A stretch of 64,000 nt of DNA. Origin: Moorella sp. E308F (lineage in GTDB: Bacteria > Bacillota > DSM-521 > Neomoorellales > Neomoorellaceae). The stretch is taken from positions 1,173,583-1,237,582 of the forward strand of contig NZ_BJKN01000001.1 in the NCBI RefSeq assembly GCF_006538365.1. The letters are read 5' to 3'. The notes beneath the pieces were generated by a model that was not told the DNA's origin, searched no databases, and saw only the letters and a program-made list of their open reading frames with translations. How positions within the stretch are numbered: the first letter of the stretch is position 1; each line of letters starts with the position of its first letter. Positions 39,049 through 47,728 of this stretch are shown here, one piece after another. The translations under genes were made by a program, and so were the position numbers.

Positions 39049-39393
39049 TCACCGGAACAGCCAGGACGCCAGAGCCACGGCTACCCCGGCCACGGCAACG
39101 ATGGTTCCGATTATCCAACGAGTGGTGTTGTGCAGCTCCAGGTGGAGGCCGTCAATTTTGGCGTCCAGTCTGTCGAACCTGGTATCTTGTTTTTCTATTT
39201 TGGCATCCGTTTCTTTGCGTAGGTCATCAATCTTGGTATCGAGCTTTTCGTCAAGTCTGCCCAGCTTGTCGTCCAGCTTGCCCAACTGCTGCATGATCAT
39301 GTTGAATGGGTCAAAGGAGGTACGGAAGGTGAATCCCTGCTCCTCGCTGCCAGCAGCCAGTTGCTTTCTGGTTTCGTCCTCGACCACAGCCAA
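39049..39393 (-). CDS. coiled-coil protein with C-terminal membrane anchor (XhlA-like)
   Basis: 114 aa starting at TTG 39393, 5 bp behind AGGGGAGG. A long charged coiled coil (KLDDKLGRLDEKLDTKIDD, then DAKIEKQDTRFDRLDAKID) ends in one hydrophobic helix (WIIGTIVAVAGVAVALASW). The layout recalls XhlA/DUF1640-type small proteins found in prophages and near recombinases. Function unknown. It is divergent from a recombinase fragment. Confidence 0.6.
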   Translation of the reverse strand: MAVVEDETRKQLAAGSEEQGFTFRTSFDPFNMIMQQLGKLDDKLGRLDEKLDTKIDDLRKETDAKIEKQDTRFDRLDAKIDGLHLELHNTTRWIIGTIVAVAGVAVALASWLFR

Positions 39394-39428
39394 GCCGCCT
39401 CCCCTCCCTTGCCCATATTCTACCACGT

Positions 39429-39655
39429 TTGCGGGAATGGGGGCAATACCTAGAACTCCGGGAAGCGAAGGTCAGCATCATCACGCCCGCCCAAGTGGTC
39501 AACTTCGACGACGAGGACAGCGAACTTGTTTCCGATATCTTTAATCTTTTCGCCCGGCACCAGCGGCGGAAAATCAAGAAAGCCATGCGCCGGGGCCGGG
39601 AAGAAGCCTTCCGCCAGGGCAAGTGGCCTGGACAGCCACTCTTCGGCTATCAACT
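39429..39655 (+). pseudogene. serine recombinase (resolvase-family) fragment
   Basis: About 75 codons matching the end of the catalytic domain of large serine recombinases: YLELREAKVSIITPAQVVNF, DDEDSELVSDIFNLFARHQR, then GREEAFRQGKWPGQPLFGYQ. The N-terminus with the catalytic Ser is missing. The C-terminus is cut where pstS sequence begins at about 39660. Confidence 0.7.
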
Positions 39656-39661
39656 AAAAAC

Positions 39662-40122
39662 ATTCCCCTTTACAGCAAGTGGATTGCCGAGTATCGCAAG
39701 GTGGCTCCTCATGTAACCATCGATTACCAGTCCATCGGCAGCGGTGGTGGTATCAAGGGTATCACCCTTATGCTTTCATCAAAAACCAGGCCGGTAAATT
39801 TGTCGAGCCTACCCTGGAAACCACGACGGCGGCTGCTGCCGGTGCCGCCGCCAATATGCCGGAAGATATGCGTGTTTCCATTGTCAATGCCCCCGGGGAA
39901 AACTCCTATCCAATTGCCGGATACACCTACCTGCTGGTGTATAAAGACCAGAAGGATAAGGACAAGGGTACGGAACTGGTTAAATTCCTGTGGTGGGCTA
40001 TTCATGATGGGGAAAAGTTCGCCGAAGACCTGCTCTATGCGCCGCTGCCCGACAACGTCGTGAAACTGGCGGAAGCCAAGATCAAGCAGATCAATTACAG
40101 GGGCGAACCCCTTTATAAATAA
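39662..40122 (+). pseudogene. truncated duplicate of pstS with internal deletion
   Basis: Begins in mid-gene (PLYSKWIAEYRKVAPHVTID) and lacks the signal peptide. At about 39762 it jumps from GGGIKGI to the C-terminal part in another frame (YAFIKNQAGKFVEPTLETTT to the stop at 40120). Compared with the intact copy at 40350 about 480 bp are missing. The C-terminal ~350 bp differ from the intact gene at only a few visible positions, while the N-terminal piece differs more. Confidence 0.85.
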
Positions 40123-40202
40123 ATCCTCAGCAATATTGCCGGGGATGAATTGCAGTAATTACTGGACGGGCTGGAAGCTGAAACTTGATTCATACCAGTT
40201 GG

Positions 40203-40228
40203 AAAAGCCGCGCGTGGCGCGGCTTTAA
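40203..40228 (+). terminator. terminator after the pstS duplicate
   Basis: AAAGCCGCGC and GCGCGGCTTT flank a GTG loop, followed by AATAATCCTT. Confidence 0.7.
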
Positions 40229-40234
40229 TAATCC

Positions 40235-40288
40235 TTAACAAGATATTAACATGGAGCTAATTTAAATATAACACCGGTTTTTTATAAT
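40235..40288 (+). promoter_or_regulatory. Pho box and promoter of pstSCAB
   Basis: TTAACA at 40235-40240 and TTAACA at 40246-40251 are direct repeats with an 11-bp period; CTAATT at 40257 is a weaker third copy. TATAAT lies at 40283-40288. PhoP-type regulators of Gram-positives bind TT(A/C/T)ACA repeats spaced by 5 bp upstream of -10 boxes, so phosphate-starvation control is expected. No phoPR genes are in the window. Confidence 0.7.
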
Positions 40289-40349
40289 AGTCTGTGGACA
40301 GGCAGAAAACGGCTGGTAGCATCATTAAAAAATAGGAGGAGAATTTTAA

Positions 40350-41456
40350 GTGCCCAGGAAGAAAAGCAAGCGGGTAGTTGTGCTGGTAATGGCGCTGGCG
40401 TTGCTAATGTTGGTGACCGCTTGCGGCAATAGCGGTGAAACCAGCAAAGGGCCGGGGGGGAGCAGCGACGGCAAGGCTCAAACCGTAGCCTTGAACGGTG
40501 CCGGCGCGTCCTTTCCCTATCCACTTTACAGCAAGTGGATTGCCGAATACCGCAAGGTGGCTCCCAATGTAACCATCGACTACCAGTCCATAGGCAGCGG
40601 GGGCGGCATCAAGGGTATTATCGAGGAGACAGTTGATTTCGCCGGCAGCGACGCGCCCATGACGGACGAGCAGCTGGCCAAGGCGCCGGGACAGATTTTT
40701 CATATTCCTACGGTTATGGGTGCAGTCGTAATCACCTACAACCTGGAGGGCGTCAAGACGGGCCTTAAACTGACCCCGGAAGTTATAGGCGATATCTTTT
40801 TGGGGAAAATTAAGAAATGGAATGACCCGGCCATAACTGCCATCAACCCCGGGGTCGAGCTGCCTGATAAAGAGATCACCGTCGTCCACCGCTCGGATGG
40901 CAGCGGTACTACCAATATTTTTACCGATTATCTTAGCAGCATCAGTAAAGAATGGAAGGAAAAAGTAGGCAAAGGTACTTCCGTGGAATGGCCTGCCGGC
41001 ATTGGTGCCAAGGGTAATGAAGGCGTGGCCGGTACCGTTAAACAGACGCCGGGCGGTATTGGCTATGTAGAACTCGCCTATGCCGTCCAGAATCAGCTGC
41101 CTTATGCTTTCATCAAAAACCAGGCCGGTAAATTTGTCGAGCCTACCCTGGAAACCACGACGGCGGCTGCTGCCGGTGCCGCCGCCAATATGCCCGAAGA
41201 TATGCGTGTTTCCATCGTCAATGCTCCCGGGGAAAACTCCTATCCAATTGCCGGATACACCTACCTGCTGGTGTATAAAGACCAGAAGGATAAGGACAAG
41301 GGTACGGAACTGGTTAAATTCCTGTGGTGGGCTATTCATGATGGGGAAAAGTTCGCCGAAGACCTGCTCTATGCGCCGCTGCCCGACAACGTCGTGAAAC
41401 TGGCGGAAGCCAAGATCAAGCAGATCAATTACAAGGGCGAACCCCTTTATAAGTAA
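40350..41456 (+). CDS. pstS: phosphate ABC transporter substrate-binding lipoprotein PstS
   Basis: 368 aa. Lipoprotein signal with lipobox LVTAC near residue 26, then the PstS fold. Phosphate-binding features: GAGASFPYPLYSKWIAEY, SIGSGGGIKG, FAGSDAPMTDEQL and VHRSDGSGTTNIFTDYL. It captures inorganic phosphate outside the membrane and delivers it to PstCA. GTG 40350 follows AGGAGGAG. It is first in pstSCAB, preceded by Pho boxes and a broken duplicate of itself. Confidence 0.96.
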   Translation: MPRKKSKRVVVLVMALALLMLVTACGNSGETSKGPGGSSDGKAQTVALNGAGASFPYPLYSKWIAEYRKVAPNVTIDYQSIGSGGGIKGIIEETVDFAGSDAPMTDEQLAKAPGQIFHIPTVMGAVVITYNLEGVKTGLKLTPEVIGDIFLGKIKKWNDPAITAINPGVELPDKEITVVHRSDGSGTTNIFTDYLSSISKEWKEKVGKGTSVEWPAGIGAKGNEGVAGTVKQTPGGIGYVELAYAVQNQLPYAFIKNQAGKFVEPTLETTTAAAAGAAANMPEDMRVSIVNAPGENSYPIAGYTYLLVYKDQKDKDKGTELVKFLWWAIHDGEKFAEDLLYAPLPDNVVKLAEAKIKQINYKGEPLYK

Positions 41457-41478
41457 TTCTTAAGGAAAACATACAGCA

Positions 41479-41512
41479 GGGGGAATCATGGGCCCGGCCC
41501 ATGATTTCCCCT
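41479..41512 (+). terminator. hairpin between pstS and pstC
   Basis: GGGGGAATCATGGG pairs with CCCATGATTTCCCC (one mismatch) around CCCGG; TATCTTTG follows. Probably an attenuator or mRNA-stabilising stem that keeps pstS expression above that of pstCAB. Confidence 0.6.
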
Positions 41513-41627
41513 ATCTTTGCTTGCGGGGAGAATTTACCCTGGAGGTACGTCAAATTTAGAGGATTTCAGACAGTAAACGGCGAATATCAACAATGTTTAT
41601 ATATCTAGAGCTGGCGGAGGATTGTAA

Positions 41628-42572
41628 ATGCAAAAGCCAAGCCACAAAAGCAGGCGGTTGGGCGATGCTGTCTTTCGCGGCCTTACCTTACTGGCGGCCC
41701 TGGTAATGGTAGGCCTGATAGTGGTTATTGCCATTCAATTAATCAAGGGATCCCAGCTGGCCTTTACCCGCTTTGGCCCTGGATTTGTTACCGGTTCCAG
41801 GTGGGACCCTGTCCACGGCAACTTTGGTTCTTTACCATTGGTTTATGGTACGGTTGTTTCTTCACTCATCGCCCTGATCATTGCCGTCCCTTTGAGCCTG
41901 GGGATTGCCATTTATCTTGCTGAACTGGCGCCCCAATGGGTGCGGACCCCCGTTTCTTTCTTGGTCGAACTGCTGGCTGCTATCCCCAGCGTTGTCTATG
42001 GTTTATGGGGGATATTTGTTCTGGTGCCCTGGGTACGGACAGTCTTAGAGCCATTTTTGCAAAAAACGCTGGGCTGGCTGCCCTTTTTTCAAGGCACTTA
42101 TTATGGTTTTGGCATGCTGGCGGCCGGCATTATCCTGGCCATCATGATTATACCTACTATTTCTGCAGTTTCCCGGGAAGTTTTACTGGCCGTTCCCGTC
42201 TCCCAGCGGGAGGCCATGCTGGCTTTGGGTGCTACTCGCTGGGAGACGATTAAGATGGCCGTCCTTCCTTATGGCCGGTCGGGCATCCTGGGGGCTGTCA
42301 TTCTCGGGCTGGGACGCGCCATCGGTGAAACCATGGCTGTAACTATGGTCATCGGCAACCGACCGCAGATTTCCCCGTCGGTTTTTGAACTGGCCCAAAC
42401 CATTGCCAGTATTATCGCCAATGAGTTCAGCGAGGCTTTTGACGATCTGCACCTGTCAGCCCTGGTGATGGCGGGATTGGTCCTATTTATTGTTACCCTG
42501 TTGCTGAATATTATAGCCCGCCTGCTGGTGTGGCGCATAGACAGAGTACCGGAAGGGATGAGCAGGGAATGA
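41628..42572 (+). CDS. pstC: phosphate ABC transporter permease PstC
   Basis: 314 aa, six membrane helices with the large first loop (FGPGFVTGSRWDPVHGNFGS) typical of PstC, and the EAA motif region REAMLALGATRWETIKMAVL. ATG 41628 follows GGCGGAGG. Its stop overlaps the pstA start (ATGA). Forms the channel with PstA. Confidence 0.95.
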   Translation: MQKPSHKSRRLGDAVFRGLTLLAALVMVGLIVVIAIQLIKGSQLAFTRFGPGFVTGSRWDPVHGNFGSLPLVYGTVVSSLIALIIAVPLSLGIAIYLAELAPQWVRTPVSFLVELLAAIPSVVYGLWGIFVLVPWVRTVLEPFLQKTLGWLPFFQGTYYGFGMLAAGIILAIMIIPTISAVSREVLLAVPVSQREAMLALGATRWETIKMAVLPYGRSGILGAVILGLGRAIGETMAVTMVIGNRPQISPSVFELAQTIASIIANEFSEAFDDLHLSALVMAGLVLFIVTLLLNIIARLLVWRIDRVPEGMSRE

Positions 42573-43420
42573 TTGCCGGACGAAACGAGCGCCGTAAGTT
42601 TATGAGCAGCCTGATGTTTGTGCTGGCCTTGGGTGCCACCGTGCTGGCCCTCGTTCCCCTGGGCAGCATTCTTCTCTATGTAGCCACCAGGGGCCTCATG
42701 GCCCTCAACTGGGACTTCTTTACCCAGCTTCCCAAGCCTGTTGGCGAACCCGGCGGCGGCCTGGCCAATGCCATTGTCGGCACCTTAATTTTAGTTGGAC
42801 TGGCCTCTATAATGGGGATTCCCCTGGGCATTCTGACAGGCATCTATCTCTCGGAGTTTGGGCGGGGACGACTGGCGTGGCTGGTCAGATTTATCTGTGA
42901 TGTCATGACCGGTGTCCCCTCAATTATTGTAGGTATCGTCGTCTATGGTACCATTGTCCTGGCCATGAAGCGCTTTTCCGCCATTGCCGGGGGAGTAGCC
43001 CTGGCCATTATCATGCTACCGCTAGTAACCCGGACCACAGAAGAGATGCTAAAACTCGTACCCAACAGCCTGAGAGAGGCATCCCTGGCCCTGGGGGCCT
43101 CCCAGTGGCGTACCACCTACAGCATTGTCCTGCGTAGCGCCATGGGGGGGATCATTACTGGTTCCCTCCTCGCGGTAGCAAGGGTTGCAGGCGAAACGGC
43201 ACCCCTCCTGTTTACGGCTTTAAATAGCCGCTACTGGCATACCAGCCTGGACCAGCGTATTGCCTCCCTGCCGGTATATATCTACACCTATGCCACCACT
43301 CCCTACGTGGACCTGCACCGGTTGGCCTGGGGAGCTGCCCTGGTGCTGGTGGCTATGGTTATGGTTACCAGCATCGCAGCACGGCTGGCCGGCCGCAAGG
43401 CCAGCGGAGGAGGTAGATAG
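42569..43420 (+). CDS. pstA: phosphate ABC transporter permease PstA
   Basis: 283 aa from ATG 42569, which overlaps the pstC stop. Six helices; EAA motif LREASLALGASQWRTTYSIV. PstA signature: DVMTGVPSIIVGIVVYG. The frame extends 13 codons upstream inside pstC, but the overlapping ATG is the standard start. Confidence 0.94.
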   Translation: MIAGRNERRKFMSSLMFVLALGATVLALVPLGSILLYVATRGLMALNWDFFTQLPKPVGEPGGGLANAIVGTLILVGLASIMGIPLGILTGIYLSEFGRGRLAWLVRFICDVMTGVPSIIVGIVVYGTIVLAMKRFSAIAGGVALAIIMLPLVTRTTEEMLKLVPNSLREASLALGASQWRTTYSIVLRSAMGGIITGSLLAVARVAGETAPLLFTALNSRYWHTSLDQRIASLPVYIYTYATTPYVDLHRLAWGAALVLVAMVMVTSIAARLAGRKASGGGR

Positions 43421-43423
43421 AGT

Positions 43424-44182
43424 ATGGACACCAGATTGATGGCCGAGGATCTCAGCGCCTGGTATGGCCAGAATCAGGTAGTAAAAAACGTCACCCTGCC
43501 GGTATACGCCAACCAGGTGACCGCCATTATCGGCCCCTCGGGTTGCGGCAAGTCTACTTTTATCCGCTGCTTGAATCGGATGTTTGAGGTAATCCCGGGA
43601 ACCCGTACCAGAGGCAGGGTGCTTCTGGACGGGGAGAATATCTATGATGATAAAGTCGATCCGGCGGAAATACGCCGCCGGGTGGGTATGGTTTTCCAAA
43701 AACCCAATCCCTTCCCTACTATGTCAATCTTTGATAATGTCGCGGCAGGACTTCGGCTGCACGGCCTGCCTCCCGGGACCACCGCGGAGGAAGTGGTGGA
43801 AAGGTGTCTAAAAATGGTGGGGCTGTGGGATGAGGTCAAGGACCGCCTCCGGGATTCTGGCGTCAGCCTGTCCGGGGGCCAGCAGCAGCGCCTGTGCATC
43901 GCCAGGGCCCTGGCCGTGGAGCCGGAAATTTTACTCATGGACGAACCCTGCTCGGCCCTCGACCCGGTTTCCACCCTGAAAATAGAAGAATTGATTAAAG
44001 GACTGAAAGAAAAGTATACAATTGTAATAGTGACCCACAATATGCACCAGGCCGCCCGGGTGGCCGATTATACCGCCTTTTTTCTTAACGGCCAGCTGAT
44101 AGAGTACGGCCCGACGTCGGATATCTTTACCAATCCCAGGGACCAGCGGACCGAGGATTATATTACCGGTCGCTTTGGTTAA
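43424..44182 (+). CDS. pstB: phosphate ABC transporter ATP-binding protein PstB
   Basis: 252 aa. Walker [11 protein letters not shown], the PstB-specific loop [21 protein letters not shown]-loop VFQKPNPFP, signature [15 protein letters not shown], Walker [13 protein letters not shown] and switch VTHNMHQA. It is the last gene; phoU, which often follows, is absent, and a terminator closes the operon. GGAGGAGG precedes ATG 43424. Confidence 0.96.
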   Translation: MDTRLMAEDLSAWYGQNQVVKNVTLPVYANQVTAIIGPSGCGKSTFIRCLNRMFEVIPGTRTRGRVLLDGENIYDDKVDPAEIRRRVGMVFQKPNPFPTMSIFDNVAAGLRLHGLPPGTTAEEVVERCLKMVGLWDEVKDRLRDSGVSLSGGQQQRLCIARALAVEPEILLMDEPCSALDPVSTLKIEELIKGLKEKYTIVIVTHNMHQAARVADYTAFFLNGQLIEYGPTSDIFTNPRDQRTEDYITGRFG

Positions 44183-44290
44183 ACCATTGGTCGCGCTTTA
44201 ATGAGCGACGGTTGCTTTCCAATCATCAGGGACCTTGCCTGCTGGCATGTCCACATACCTAAGCCGATAGACGAGTGTTTAAAAATTGCA

Positions 44291-44317
44291 GGAGGCCGCC
44301 TGCCGGCGGCTTTTTTG
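44291..44317 (+). terminator. terminator of pstSCAB
   Basis: GCCGCC and GGCGGC flank TGCC (stem extended weakly outward), followed by six T residues at 44311-44316. Confidence 0.8.
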
Positions 44318-44329
44318 TTGCATTAGTTA

Positions 44330-44346
44330 TTAACTGGTGCTTAACA
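44330..44346 (+). promoter_or_regulatory. second Pho-box-like repeat
   Basis: TTAACT at 44330-44335 and TTAACA at 44341-44346 again show an 11-bp period. It lies after pstB and about 160 bp before the LacI gene, with no clear promoter, so the match may be chance. Confidence 0.35.
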
Positions 44347-44439
44347 AAATAGTCATAATACATTTGTAGAGTGAGAAAGGAAAAATTTTTTTATTAGGCC
44401 AGCAGGAATTTAATAAAACACGTCGAATAAAACAATTAA

Positions 44440-44447
44440 AATCGATT
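44440..44447 (+). promoter_or_regulatory. candidate LacI-type operator
   Basis: AATCGATT is a palindrome with a central CG, the core arrangement of LacI-family operators, 57 bp before the regulator start codon in an AT-rich leader. Short, so weak evidence. Confidence 0.3.
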
Positions 44448-44503
44448 GCAGAAATATCGCTGAGATATGTATAAATATATCGAGAAAAGGATTTCAGAGC
44501 TAT

Positions 44504-45511
44504 ATGGTAAAAATGACTGAGGTTGCTAAACTTGCGGGGGTTTCTCCTTCGACGGTATCAAGGGTTTTATCTAACAGTCCATATGTATCCGAGGAAACTC
44601 GGCAAAGGGTTCTGGAAGCGGTTAAACTTCTGGAGTATAAACCCAATAGATTGGCCAGTAACCTTCGAAAAATGTCCTCGAAGACAATAGTAGTAGTTCT
44701 GCCTGATATTACCAATCCGTTTTTTGCCAGAATACTGCAAGGACTTGAGGATGTTGCCCGCGAAAATGGTTATCACGTTCTCCTCGGTGATACTGGTAAT
44801 AACCTTAAACTTGAAAAGGATTTCATAGATCTAGTTAGAGAGAGATTTGTTGATGGGTTGATTTTAGCCACGGCGAGAATCCGAAAAGAAGAGATATTGG
44901 CTATTAGCCAAGAAATGCCGGTGGTTTTAGCCTGTGAGTATGTAGAGGGTTATGATATACCTACTGTTTCTATAGATAATATCAGCGCTGCCCGCCAGGC
45001 CACAGAACATCTTATAAATCTAGGGCACAAAAGAATAGGATTTATTACTGGACCACTGGGGGTTATTCTTAGCAGGGATAGACTAAAAGGCTATCGGCAA
45101 GCATTATTGCTTCACGAAATTCCTATTGATGAATCATTAATCCAGGAAGGGGATTTTTCCGTAAAATCAGGATATGACATTATGATGAAATTTCTAGCTG
45201 TAAATCCACCGCCCACAGCAGTGTTTGCTTCCAATGACGAAATGGCTGTGGGGGCGATGAAGGCAATAAAACATAAAGGGATGCGCGTTCCTGACGATGT
45301 AGCTGTGATCGGTTTTGATGATATTCCGTTGTGCACCCTTGTGGAACCAGAACTGACAACGATTGCACAGCCAAAGTATGAGATTGGTACTCATGCTATG
45401 GATATGTTACTTAAAATAATTAAAGGAACAACAGTTACTCGTAGGCAAATAGTTTTAGATTATGAATTAATAATTCGCGCTTCATGTGGGTATAGACGTA
45501 GCGTAACGTAA
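44504..45511 (+). CDS. LacI-family regulator of the catabolic island
   Basis: 335 aa. N-terminal LacI HTH (TEVAKLAGVSPSTVSRVLSN) with the hinge region KPNRLASNLRK, then a periplasmic-binding-like effector domain (NPFFARILQGLEDVARENGY to DDIPLCTLVEPELTT). It likely binds a sugar or sugar derivative and represses the genes that follow on the same strand. ATG 44504 has only a weak ribosome site. It marks the start of a visibly AT-richer block. Confidence 0.92.
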   Translation: MVKMTEVAKLAGVSPSTVSRVLSNSPYVSEETRQRVLEAVKLLEYKPNRLASNLRKMSSKTIVVVLPDITNPFFARILQGLEDVARENGYHVLLGDTGNNLKLEKDFIDLVRERFVDGLILATARIRKEEILAISQEMPVVLACEYVEGYDIPTVSIDNISAARQATEHLINLGHKRIGFITGPLGVILSRDRLKGYRQALLLHEIPIDESLIQEGDFSVKSGYDIMMKFLAVNPPPTAVFASNDEMAVGAMKAIKHKGMRVPDDVAVIGFDDIPLCTLVEPELTTIAQPKYEIGTHAMDMLLKIIKGTTVTRRQIVLDYELIIRASCGYRRSVT

Positions 45512-45647
45512 GGCAAATATTTAAGAAAGAAGGTGATGATGGTTACAACGGCAAAAAGAAATGGAGATATGAATAAGTATCGTTTGTGTTTTTCCGCTTT
45601 ATTGAGAAGGAAGGGCAAAACTTTTAGTGGTGAGGAGGGCGGTGAAA

Positions 45648-46493
45648 ATGAAATATTCTTTTAATACATGGGTCTATAGTAGCTTTCCTACGTGGCTTCC
45701 ATCGTATCCTCTAGAAGAAGTAATCAGACGATTAGCTAGAATTGGTTATCAGGGGATTGAAATTGGTGCTGCAGCACCTCATGCTTATCCTAAACACTTA
45801 GATTCGGAACGAAGAAAATTTATCTCTAAAGTTTTAAAAGATAATAATATAGAAGTTTCAGCAATGTTACCTGCTCCGGGTGGTGGACAAGGAGTTAATG
45901 TAGCTTCACCTTATCCTGAAGAACGTAATGATGCAATTGCTTATTATATTGATGTAGTACGGCTTTGCGCTGAGTGGGGTGGTAAAGTAGTTATTTGGGT
46001 AGGTGGATGGCAGATTTTTGGAACCAGAAGAAAGGATGCTTTTTCTTGGAGTGCTGAATCTCTTTATAAAGTTGCAAAAGAGGCTTTAAAAGAAGAAATA
46101 ACAATAGTCGTTGAACCCACACCGGCTGACAGCAATCTAATTGAAACAGCAGATGATGCTTTAGAATTAATGGATGAAGTATCTTTACCAAATGTTAAAG
46201 TGATGTTTGATACTTACCATGTTTTATATAGAAATGAAGTAATTTCTGATTATGTATACCGTATGGGCAATAATTTAGCTCATATTCATGTTTCCGATAC
46301 TGATCGGCTCCCACCAGGTAGCGGACAAGCTGATTTTAGGCCTTTTCTACAGGCATTAAAAGATATCAATTATGACGGATGGCTAAGTTTTGAAATTGGA
46401 TTTGATAGACGAAATGATCCAGATAGTCTTGCTAAAAAAGCAATAGAGTATATGAAAGAGATAGAAGCTTCCTCTTATAATTTTACAAAGTAA
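45648..46493 (+). CDS. TIM-barrel sugar isomerase/epimerase-like protein (AP endonuclease 2 family)
   Basis: 281 aa. Xylose-isomerase-like TIM barrel: IGYQGIEIGAAAPHAYP, then metal-ligand residues Glu in IVVEPTPADSN, Asp/His in MFDTYHVLYRN, His in HIHVSDTDRLPPGSG and Glu in WLSFEIGFD. Family members include inosose dehydratase, hydroxypyruvate isomerase, D-psicose epimerase and 3-keto-glycoside lyases/hydratases; which one cannot be told. ATG 45648 follows GAGGAGGGCGG. First structural gene after the LacI regulator. Confidence 0.88.
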   Translation: MKYSFNTWVYSSFPTWLPSYPLEEVIRRLARIGYQGIEIGAAAPHAYPKHLDSERRKFISKVLKDNNIEVSAMLPAPGGGQGVNVASPYPEERNDAIAYYIDVVRLCAEWGGKVVIWVGGWQIFGTRRKDAFSWSAESLYKVAKEALKEEITIVVEPTPADSNLIETADDALELMDEVSLPNVKVMFDTYHVLYRNEVISDYVYRMGNNLAHIHVSDTDRLPPGSGQADFRPFLQALKDINYDGWLSFEIGFDRRNDPDSLAKKAIEYMKEIEASSYNFTK

Positions 46494-46570
46494 ATTTGCG
46501 AGATTATATTGATTGTAATCTTGTTACAAAGAAGGAAAGGGGGAAGGGAAAAATTTTAAGGAATCTACAG

Positions 46571-46610
46571 ATAAAGGAGGGGTAACCAAAATAAAGGAGG
46601 GGTAACCAAA
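46571..46610 (+). repeat. exact tandem 20-bp duplication carrying a ribosome site
   Basis: ATAAAGGAGGGGTAACCAAA occurs twice head-to-tail (46571-46590 and 46591-46610). Each unit contains a full AAAGGAGG, but neither is close to a start codon; the binding-protein gene starts at 46665 behind its own AAGGAGGG. Confidence 0.9.
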
Positions 46611-46664
46611 ATAAGTTTTTAAGATAGAGCAATAAGAACAATAATGCTTTAAGGAGGGAAATAT

Positions 46665-47654
46665 ATGAAACGATATTTAATTGGGTTAATAACTATATTA
46701 ATGATTATTTCAATAGTAGGATGTGGGAAGGCTGCTTTAAATGAAAAAAAGAGCGAAACTTCTAGCGGTAAAAGCGCATCTACTGATAAGGAAATTACAT
46801 TAGGCTTTAGCTTTGGGCAAAGTGTACACCCATTTTTTATAGCTATGGAAAAAGGTGCTCGCGATGCAGCCGAAAAAGCTGGTGTTAAATTACTTGTGAC
46901 TAGTGCCAACTATAAAATTGAAAATCAAATTTCCAATGTTGAAGATTTAATCCAGCAAAAAGTCGATGCGATCCTACTTAACCCAATTGATTCTAAAGCT
47001 ATAGCACCGGCTGTTAATGCGGCTAATAATGCGAAAATACCTGTAATCACCGTCGATATAGCTGCTGTTGGAGCGCCTACTGCTGCTCACGTTGCTTCTG
47101 ATAATAAAGCAATTGGTGGCATAGCTGCTAAATATATAATTCAAAAGCTCAATGGGAAAGGCAAAATTGCCATGATTACGTGGCCCACTATTACCTCCTG
47201 TCTTGATAGAGAAGTTGGATTTGAAGAAGTCATGAAAAATGAAGGTAAAGATATTCAAATTGTAGCTAAACAAGATGGCGGCATGGAAAGGGCCAAAGCT
47301 TTATCTGTGGCTGAAAATATCTTACAAGCACATCCAGATATTCAAGCTATTTTCGCTGTAAATGAAAGCGCCGCGATGGGGGCTTTAAGTGCAGTTCAAT
47401 CCCGTGGATTAAAAGATATATTTATTATAGGTGTTGATTCTACTCCCGACAACCTTAAAGCTATTAAAGATAAAACCCAACTTACTGCAACTGTAGCCCA
47501 GAATCCTTATGAAATGGGCAAAGTTGCTGTAGAACTAGCTCTTAAGAAATTAAAGGGAGAGAATATCCCCACATGGAATCCTATCCCTACCGATTTAGTA
47601 ACAATAGATAACGTAGATAAATTTTTAGCTCGGGAGGCTGAGTACAAAAAGTAA
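46665..47654 (+). CDS. sugar ABC transporter substrate-binding lipoprotein (RbsB-like)
   Basis: 329 aa. Lipoprotein signal with lipobox SIVGC near residue 20, then a type-1 periplasmic binding fold: GFSFGQSVHPFFIAMEKGAR, QQKVDAILLNPIDSKAI, SRGLKDIFIIGVDSTP. Relatives bind ribose, galactose, xylose, allose or inositol. ATG 46665 lies behind AAGGAGGG. With the ATPase and permease that follow it forms a CUT2-class importer; the LacI effector domain has the same fold and may bind the same ligand. Confidence 0.93.
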   Translation: MKRYLIGLITILMIISIVGCGKAALNEKKSETSSGKSASTDKEITLGFSFGQSVHPFFIAMEKGARDAAEKAGVKLLVTSANYKIENQISNVEDLIQQKVDAILLNPIDSKAIAPAVNAANNAKIPVITVDIAAVGAPTAAHVASDNKAIGGIAAKYIIQKLNGKGKIAMITWPTITSCLDREVGFEEVMKNEGKDIQIVAKQDGGMERAKALSVAENILQAHPDIQAIFAVNESAAMGALSAVQSRGLKDIFIIGVDSTPDNLKAIKDKTQLTATVAQNPYEMGKVAVELALKKLKGENIPTWNPIPTDLVTIDNVDKFLAREAEYKK

Positions 47655-47661
47655 TATAAAA

Positions 47662-47687
47662 GTGGGGTGAGGCTGTTGAAACCCCAC
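47662..47687 (+). terminator. hairpin between binding protein and ATPase genes
   Basis: GTGGGGT at 47662-47668 pairs with ACCCCAC at 47681-47687. No T-run follows, so it is more likely an mRNA-stabilising or partial attenuation stem favouring the binding protein. Confidence 0.45.
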
Positions 47688-47728
47688 CCCACCCAACCTT
47701 CATTTAAAAAAGTTAAGGAGAATAGCCC

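Noticed and set aside
40404-41339. 311-codon open frame on the complement of pstS
   Set aside because: Shadow of pstS codon use. The same shadow appears opposite the pstS pseudogene, which shows it follows the sense strand.
45536-45664. 42-codon ORF (MMVTTAKRNGDM onward) between the LacI and TIM-barrel genes
   Set aside because: It overlaps the TIM-barrel start, uses that gene's ribosome site as codons, and has no recognisable features; at most a leader peptide.
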